Below are positions 6,212 through 9,887 of a stretch of 9,887 nt of DNA, piece after piece. Under the pieces are notes generated by a model. It was given only the letters and a program-made list of their open reading frames with translations, was not told where the DNA came from and searched no databases. The position numbers and the translations under genes are program-made. Every line of letters starts with the position of its first letter. The stretch's first letter is position 1. Origin of the DNA: Candidatus Moranbacteria bacterium CG23_combo_of_CG06-09_8_20_14_all_35_22 (GTDB taxonomy: Bacteria > Patescibacteriota > Minisyncoccia > Moranbacterales > UBA2206); the NCBI GenBank assembly GCA_002772115.1, contig PCRW01000003.1:3708-13594 (forward strand), in the 5' to 3' direction.

Positions 6212-7461
6212 TATAATAAATTTCGTAAAACTTTTTCCCTTCTTTTTTTCTCATCCCAAGAAATCGGGTCGCCTAATTTGTAGGCAGAAGTGTCAGGGCG
6301 GGGAGAATATTTGTTGATATAGGCTTCATTATAGTTAACTTTTTTAAAAACTTTGACCGATTCTTGAAAATCTTTTTCAGTTTCACCAGGGAATCCAACA
6401 ATTATATCAGTGGTAAAACTTGCACTTGGAATTATTTTCTGCGCTTTTTTGATCAGATCTAGATAATGTTTTTGAGTGTATGGCCGATTCATGGCTTTTA
6501 ATATTTTATCGCTTCCGGATTGAATGGGTAGATGGATTTCGCGGGAAATGTTTTTATTTTTAGCGATGACTTTCATAAGATCTTCTGAGAAATCTTTAGG
6601 GTGAGAAGTGAGAAATTTAAAAGTAATTTCAGGGAAAGATTCGGCGAGGGAATCGAGAAGTTTTGGAAAATTTACAGCATTGCCCTCTCTGTCCCGATGA
6701 GTACATCGGGACATCTCTCCCGAAGGGAGAGAAGGATATGAATTGCCCCCTCGCCCGTATTCGGGAGAGGGTTGGGGAGAGGGCGTATGTCGATAGCTGT
6801 TCACATTCTGTCCTAATAATATTATTTCCTTATAACCATTTTTAGCTAAATTAATAACTTCTTCAATAATATCTTCAATTGGTCTTGAAGTTTCTCGGCC
6901 TCTGGCATAAGGCACGACGCAATAAGAACAAAAATTGTTGCAACCGGTCATGATGGGGACATAGACTTGATGCTTATTGGTGTATTTTGGTTTTATAGAT
7001 AAATATTTGTTATTGCGAGGGAGCGCCCGCCTGCTGGCGAGGCAGGTAGCGATCGTGGCAAGCTCATTCTTAGTAAGATTTTGCTTAATATTCCGAGATT
7101 GCTTCGCTACGCTCGCAATGACATAAGGAAAATCTTTTATTTCGCAAAACAAATCAACCTTCTCTTTCAATCTCCTTTGCACATCTTTTCGATTAGCTAA
7201 ACATCCCGTGAGAATAATAATTTTTTTTGATTCCTGATTCCTGATTCCTGATTCTTGTTTTCTGATATTATGAATTTGCCCATAAACTCGATCTTCCGCC
7301 ATTTGGCGCACCCCGCAAGTGTTGAAAATAATAACATCGGCTTTTGATAATTCTTTTATTGGTTTCATTTTTTGCGACTCCAAAAAACCAGCAATTCGCT
7401 CGGAATCACTTTCGTTCATTTGGCAACCGAAAGTTTTAATAAAATAGGTCTTTAGTAACAT
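6211..7461 (-). CDS. miaB: tRNA-2-methylthio-N6-dimethylallyladenosine synthase MiaB, lacking TRAM
   Basis: Radical SAM methylthiotransferase that turns i6A37 into ms2i6A37. The 416-residue protein has the N-terminal [4Fe-4S] cysteines C13 (FGCQMNESD), C49 (FNTCGVRQ) and C87 (LTGCLANR), and the radical SAM triad C174-x3-C178-x2-C181 in TGCNNFCSYCVVPYARGRE. LLGQNVNSY (215-223), LPIQSGSDKILKAMNRPY (311-328) and DIIVGFPGETEKDF (352-365) follow. The start at 7461 gives MLLKTYFIKTFGCQ; a longer in-frame start at 7500 adds only repeat-derived residues. Three repeat-derived inserts (about 65-79, 113-155 and 224-261) fall between conserved blocks. The protein stops at KKRREKVLRNLL, so the usual C-terminal TRAM RNA-binding domain is absent, and no remnant is visible before miaA. 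Catalysis should be intact by motif; tRNA binding may be altered. Confidence 0.94.
   Translation of the reverse strand: MLLKTYFIKTFGCQMNESDSERIAGFLESQKMKPIKELSKADVIIFNTCGVRQMAEDRVYGQIHNIRKQESGIRNQESKKIIILTGCLANRKDVQRRLKEKVDLFCEIKDFPYVIASVAKQSRNIKQNLTKNELATIATCLASRRALPRNNKYLSIKPKYTNKHQVYVPIMTGCNNFCSYCVVPYARGRETSRPIEDIIEEVINLAKNGYKEIILLGQNVNSYRHTPSPQPSPEYGRGGNSYPSLPSGEMSRCTHRDREGNAVNFPKLLDSLAESFPEITFKFLTSHPKDFSEDLMKVIAKNKNISREIHLPIQSGSDKILKAMNRPYTQKHYLDLIKKAQKIIPSASFTTDIIVGFPGETEKDFQESVKVFKKVNYNEAYINKYSPRPDTSAYKLGDPISWDEKKRREKVLRNLL
6683..6744. repeat. Multi-hairpin palindromic element inside miaB, relative of the miaA element
   Basis: CCCTCTCT (6683-6690) is followed by a 9-bp hairpin GTCCCGATG-AGTA-CATCGGGAC (6691-6712) and an 8-bp hairpin TCTCTCCC-GAA-GGGAGAGA (6714-6732), then AGGATATGAATT. 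The miaA copy shares the leading CCCTCTCT, the AGTA loop, the GACAT junction, the GGGAGAGA segment and the GGATATGAATT tail. The first stem has a different sequence there but still pairs. On the coding strand it encodes NSYPSLPSGEMSRCTHRDREG (240-260) of MiaB. Confidence 0.85.
6745..6785. repeat. GC-rich hairpin element directly next to the previous one in miaB
   Basis: CCCTCGCCCG (6748-6757) pairs with CGGGAGAGGG (6762-6771) with one G-A mismatch around a TATT loop, followed by TTGGGGAGAGGGCG. On the coding strand this encodes TPSPQPSPEYGRGG (226-239), a peptide style that recurs in many bacterial genomes carrying 'CCCTCTCCC' repeats. It abuts the previous element without spacer, so this loop of MiaB has received two unlike repeats in tandem. 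Confidence 0.75.
7012..7119. repeat. Composite inverted element inside miaB
   Basis: ATTGCGAG (7012-7019) is the reverse complement of CTCGCAAT (7112-7119), and the adjoining AGCG and CGCT extend the pairing past a small internal loop. The ~108-nt segment encodes about residues 115-150 of MiaB (IASVAKQSR ... NELATIATCLASRRALPRN), between the N-terminal domain and the radical SAM domain. IASVAKQSR-type peptides are a known hallmark of a widespread bacterial repeat, from general knowledge. The 22-bp unit at 7026-7047 is nested in its left arm. Confidence 0.8.
7026..7047. repeat. 22-bp nested unit, copy 2
   Basis: Starts CCCGCCTGCTGG and ends GAGGCAGGT; it differs from copy 1 (5966-5987) at a single base (T7035 against A5975). 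It is flanked by GAGCG on the left and AGCGATCG on the right, which look like one host repeat split by it. CGCC and GGCG within it can pair across a 4-nt loop. Confidence 0.85.
7229..7256. repeat. Four 7-bp tandem units inside miaB
   Basis: GATTCCT is repeated three times at 7229-7249, and a fourth unit GATTCTT follows at 7250-7256. On the coding strand it encodes part of RKQESGIRNQESKK (68-80), the variable stretch just before strand IIILTGC. As seven is not a multiple of three, each unit is read in another frame, and gain or loss of a single unit would shift the gene out of frame. Confidence 0.85.
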
Positions 7462-7462
7462 G

Positions 7463-7500
7463 GTCAATAGCGGTAAGACAAGTTTTAGGTCAGAAGTCAA
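7463..7500. repeat. Degenerate period-7 stretch upstream of miaB
   Basis: Read on the plus strand from 7463, GTCAATA, GCGGTAA, GACAAGT, TTTAGGT, CAGAAGT show loosely similar heptamers. It separates miaB from the pseudogene and provides in-frame but probably untranslated codons before the miaB start. The call rests on similarity to the clearer heptamers elsewhere in the window and is tentative. Confidence 0.35.
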
Positions 7501-7504
7501 TAGA

Positions 7505-7883
7505 TCAAGAAAACTTATTCCAACTTTCTCTTAGCCTAAAAATTTGTTTTCCCACAATTTCATACTCTTTGATTAATCTTTTCACTGATTCGGAGTTTAC
7601 ATTATTAAAATAAATATCTTTGATTTGGCATAGCTATAGTTTCATTTGTTTCGGCGCTTGCATCGTCTAAATATTTTTGAAAGCCTTTTCTTTGATGTTT
7701 TTTTGCAAATCCTTCAGCAATCAGCCTAGGAATAGCCTTTGATGATCGGCGTAATTGATCAACTAAATCAAACTTTTCTTCCTTAGGAAGTTTTATGATA
7801 ACTTTTGTGCAGACAATAACAGAAAGATTGTAAGATCTTTGATAAACATCTAAATCAACATAACTTTTTATTTTTTTATTCAT
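7505..7883 (-). pseudogene. Frameshifted four-helix-bundle / S23 (23S rRNA intervening sequence)-type protein gene
   Basis: The intact 5' part starts at 7883 (MNKKIKSYVDLDVYQRSYNL) and shows the S23-type four-helix-bundle signature QLRRSSKAIPRLIAEGFAKKHQRKGFQKYLDDASAETNETI. In that frame it soon ends at a TAA (7605-7607), giving 92 residues. The missing fourth helix is present in another frame: from about 7631 down to a TGA at 7505-7507 the minus strand reads CQIKDIYFNNVNSESVKRL and on to KQIFRLRESWNKFS, which fits the family's C-terminus. Together they make about 125 residues, the usual length. The break lies near 7625-7635 at ATAGCTATGCC and is explained by a loss of 2 or 5 nt, or a gain of 1. 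Function of the family is unclear. It is either a recent pseudogene or a sequencing error. It lies 58 nt after thrS. Confidence 0.8.
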
Positions 7884-7893
7884 TTTATATTCC

Positions 7894-7942
7894 TAACAAC
7901 TAAAAACCAATGACTAGTCCTACTGCCATTAACCTTGTTACC
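7894..7942. repeat. Degenerate period-7 stretch between thrS and the pseudogene
   Basis: On the plus strand, TAACAAC, TAAAAAC, CAATGAC, TAGTCCT, ACTGCCA, TTAACCT, TGTTACC follow one another at 7894-7942. They are loosely alike and end at the thrS stop codon. No stem followed by a T tract is visible, so I do not call a terminator. Tentative. Confidence 0.35.
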
Positions 7943-9765
7943 TACGACTTTTTCTTTATTTCTTCCAAAATCTTTTCAATAAACTTTTCAACTCTCATAA
8001 CTTCTTGTTTGCCCGCCATAGCTTTAGCGTCGGCGGGTTCTTTTTCCTTTCTCGATCGAACAGCGACAGAATTATTTGTTTCTTCTTTTTCTCCCACTAC
8101 TAACATATAGGGAATTTTTTGCTTTTCGGCTTCACGAATTCTTTTGCCCAAAGTCGCGGATTCTTTGCTGATTTTTACGCGGATATTTGACGCGGATAAT
8201 TGGTTGTTGATTTTTTCTGCGTAAGGATTAAATTTTTCCGAAACAGGGATTATTTCTACTTGCACAGGCGAGAGCCAAGTTGGAAACGCGCCGGCGTAGT
8301 GTTCGATGAGTAAAACTAAAAATCTTTCATAGGATCCTAAAATTGCACGATGGACCATAACTGGCGGAACTTTTTCACCTTTTTCATTTATATACTCAAG
8401 GCCGAATCTTTTTGGAGTGGCAAAGTCAACTTGAACAGTTGGGATTTGAATTTCTTTTCCAATGGCATCTTTGAACATAAAATCCAATTTAGGTCCATAG
8501 AGAGCTGCTTCGCCTTCTTGTTTTTTAGCATCCAATCCCATTTCGTCAGAAATTTCCTGAAGCATTTTTTCACAAGTGTCCCAGTCTGATGATTCACCTA
8601 TATATTTTTCTGGATGATCATAGTCTCTAACAGAAAGAGAAACCCAATGATTATCCCATAAACCAATAGAACTATATAAATCCTTAATAATATTTACCAT
8701 ATTTTTAATCTCATTTTTTACTTGATCAACTCGGCAAAAAGAATGACCATCTTCAACTGTAATGGCATAAACTCTTGATAAACCACCAACTTCGCCAGTT
8801 TTTTCAGCTCGGTACATTTTATCTGATTCCATGTATCTTATAGGTAAATCTTTGTAGGATCTTGTTTTAGAAGCATAAAGCTGAGTATGATGAGGGCATT
8901 GAACTGGTTTTAGGACAAAATTATGTTTTTTATCTGATGTCACATGAAACAATTCATCGCCAAATTTTTTAGCATGCCCAGAAGTTTCAAAAAGTTCAAT
9001 CCTTGCTAAGGCCGGAGCCGATACTTTTTCAAATCCATAATGGCGACAAATTTTTTCTACTTCTTTTTTAAGCTCCTCTATTATAGTTGTTCCCTTGGGA
9101 GTAAAAAGGGGAAGTCCTGGACCGACTAAATCAGAAAAACAAAATAAATCTAATTCTTTACCTAATTTTTTATGATCTCTTTTTTCCGCTTCTTCGAGCA
9201 TATGCAAATATTCATTTAATTCTTTTTTAGTTTCAAAGGCGACGCCATAAATTCTTTGAAGCATTTTGTTTTTTTCATTTCCTCGCCAATAAGCCCCAGA
9301 GATTTTAGTAAGTTTAAAAGCGTCAAAGGGAATTTCGCCAGTCGAATCAAGGTGTGGACCGGAACAAAGGTCGACAAAGCTTCCGATTTTGTAAACGGTT
9401 ACTTTTTTGGAGACTAAATCTCCAATTGGAGATTTAGTCTCCAAAAAAGATAGATGCAACTCTTTAATTAATTCAACTTTATAAGCTTGTTTTAATTTCT
9501 TGAATTTTTTCATTGCTTCTTCTGGAGAAATTTCTGCGCGTTCAAAAGGGTGGTTGGCCTTGATAATCGCTCGCATTTTTTCCTCCAAGATTTCCAAGTC
9601 TTCCGGAATGAGAGTTCGCGGAAGATCAAAATCATAATAGAATCCGTTTTCAATCGCTGGTCCAATGGCAAACTTAGCTTCCGGAAACATTTGGAGAACT
9701 GCTGATGCTAAAACATGGGAAGTTGAATGGCGCAAGATGTCTAAATTGGTTTGTGATTTATTCAT
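7942..9765 (-). CDS. thrS: Threonyl-tRNA synthetase ThrS, without TGS domain
   Basis: Charges tRNA(Thr) with threonine in the cytosol. The 607-residue protein starts directly with the editing domain: H13-x3-H17 (RHSTSHVLASAV), GPAIENGFYYDF (35-46) and C134-SGP-H138, which would clear Ser-tRNA(Thr). The class II core follows, with zinc ligands C290 (PVQCPHH), H341 (EDGHSFC) and H472 (MVHRAILGS), motif 2 around MYRAEKTGEVGGLSRVY (317-333) and motif 3 at 470-482. The anticodon-binding domain starts near 500. The N-terminal TGS domain of the E. coli enzyme (642 residues) is missing, as seen in other small-genome lineages. Two palindromic inserts are present: about 106-121, before KVTVYKIGSFVDLCSGPH, and 577-586 in the anticodon domain. 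No Shine-Dalgarno sequence precedes the ATG. It heads the minus-strand cluster. Confidence 0.97.
   Translation of the reverse strand: MNKSQTNLDILRHSTSHVLASAVLQMFPEAKFAIGPAIENGFYYDFDLPRTLIPEDLEILEEKMRAIIKANHPFERAEISPEEAMKKFKKLKQAYKVELIKELHLSFLETKSPIGDLVSKKVTVYKIGSFVDLCSGPHLDSTGEIPFDAFKLTKISGAYWRGNEKNKMLQRIYGVAFETKKELNEYLHMLEEAEKRDHKKLGKELDLFCFSDLVGPGLPLFTPKGTTIIEELKKEVEKICRHYGFEKVSAPALARIELFETSGHAKKFGDELFHVTSDKKHNFVLKPVQCPHHTQLYASKTRSYKDLPIRYMESDKMYRAEKTGEVGGLSRVYAITVEDGHSFCRVDQVKNEIKNMVNIIKDLYSSIGLWDNHWVSLSVRDYDHPEKYIGESSDWDTCEKMLQEISDEMGLDAKKQEGEAALYGPKLDFMFKDAIGKEIQIPTVQVDFATPKRFGLEYINEKGEKVPPVMVHRAILGSYERFLVLLIEHYAGAFPTWLSPVQVEIIPVSEKFNPYAEKINNQLSASNIRVKISKESATLGKRIREAEKQKIPYMLVVGEKEETNNSVAVRSRKEKEPADAKAMAGKQEVMRVEKFIEKILEEIKKKS
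8012..8037. repeat. Palindromic insert near the thrS 3' end
   Basis: CCCGCC (8012-8017) pairs with GGCGGG (8032-8037) around ATAGCTTTAGCGTC. On the coding strand it encodes PADAKAMAGK (577-586), within a turn between VAVRSRKEKE and QEVMRVEKFIEKI, where other ThrS proteins have a shorter loop. It is GC-rich against an AT-rich surrounding. Peptides of the type ADAKAMAG recur in Parcubacteria-like proteins, from general knowledge. Confidence 0.75.
9402..9449. repeat. 48-bp perfect palindrome inside thrS
   Basis: The sequence from 9402 to 9449 equals its own reverse complement with no spacer; the centre lies between 9425 and 9426 (CCAATTGG). The left half starts CTTTTTTGGAGACTAAATC. Forty-eight bases are 16 codons, and they encode roughly SFLETKSPIGDLVSKK (106-121) between LIKELHL and VTVYKIGSF in the editing domain. 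Ordinary ThrS proteins have a much shorter link there, so this is read as an in-frame inserted palindrome. Confidence 0.9.
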
Positions 9766-9887
9766 ATTATTTTTTTATTAATTACTAATTAAATATCAAT
9801 ATGCTAATTTTTTATATATTAGACCTGTTGCTTTTTAAGCAACTATGTTAAAATTTAGACAGAGTTAAAAAATAAAAATACAACCAA
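9766..9887 (-). promoter_or_regulatory. AT-rich leader of thrS with a hairpin and possible promoter
   Basis: The 122 nt upstream of thrS hold no gene. GTTGCTT (9827-9833) pairs with AAGCAAC (9837-9843) around a 3-nt loop, 62 nt before the start codon. On the minus strand TTGCTT of the hairpin and TATATA about 18 nt further could serve as -35 and -10, in which case the hairpin would not be transcribed. Alternatively it is part of a longer leader. Nothing resembling a T-box or a tRNA-like ThrS operator is visible. Confidence 0.3.

Noticed and set aside
5939..6785. tRNA or structured RNA gene, because of several hairpins
   Set aside because: The segments lie in frame within miaA and miaB, lack a T-arm or CCA-like end, and occur in two forms with the features of a dispersed repeat.
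7462..7500. Longer MiaB start at 7500
   Set aside because: The 13 added residues come from a degenerate repeat stretch and do not resemble the family; MLLKTYFIKTFGCQ is the normal beginning.
3881..9449. Insertion sequences or integrons as the source of the repeats
   Set aside because: No transposase, integrase or IS-like terminal repeats are present; the elements are about 25-110 nt and noncoding on their own, so any mobilising enzyme must act from elsewhere.
9766..9887. T-box or tRNA-like operator before thrS
   Set aside because: There is no T-box consensus, no specifier loop and no antiterminator; only one 7-bp hairpin in AT-rich sequence.

Overview
The window reads as a chromosomal piece of an AT-rich bacterium with small, tightly packed genes. 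I infer a member of the Candidate Phyla Radiation (Patescibacteria, Parcubacteria-like). The reasons are ThrS without a TGS domain, a minimal dTTP gene set, mostly absent Shine-Dalgarno sequences, and GC-rich palindromic repeats embedded in housekeeping genes. This assignment is inference; there is no rRNA or ribosomal protein marker. The standard genetic code fits: stops are mainly TAA, and no internal TGA has to be read through in the intact genes.

Positions 20-3049 (+) form a compact run of five genes spaced 1 to 11 nt apart: a dCMP deaminase-family protein, a P-loop kinase of unknown substrate, thymidylate synthase (thyA), a RibD-C-type dihydrofolate reductase-family protein and a divergent thymidylate kinase. 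Together they could take dCMP to dUMP to dTMP to dTDP and recycle the folate. A 103-nt AT-only stretch follows, then a MazG-like nucleotide pyrophosphohydrolase (3153-3482), which fits nucleotide-pool cleaning. I see no inserted repeats in these genes.

Positions 3484-5124 (+) hold a block of 7-bp repeats whose last unit supplies the start codon of gatB (Asp/Glu-tRNA amidotransferase subunit B). Convergent to it, on the minus strand, are thrS (9765-7942), a frameshifted four-helix-bundle/S23-type gene (7883-7505), miaB (7461-6211) and miaA (6192-5191). These are translation-fidelity genes: tRNA charging, amidation and the A37 modification path.

The striking feature is that gatB, miaA, miaB and thrS all carry in-frame, repeat-derived inserts, most of them palindromic and GC-rich against the AT-rich genes. 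They include a 48-bp perfect palindrome in thrS, an 18-bp-stem hairpin in gatB, two relatives of one multi-hairpin element in miaA and miaB, and a 22-bp unit nested inside two different repeats. Period-7 and period-8 tandem repeats also sit at gene boundaries, where they supply start codons (gatB, miaA) and coincide with a MiaB that lacks its TRAM domain. The pattern resembles the Rickettsia palindromic elements in principle, but I see no sequence relation to them.
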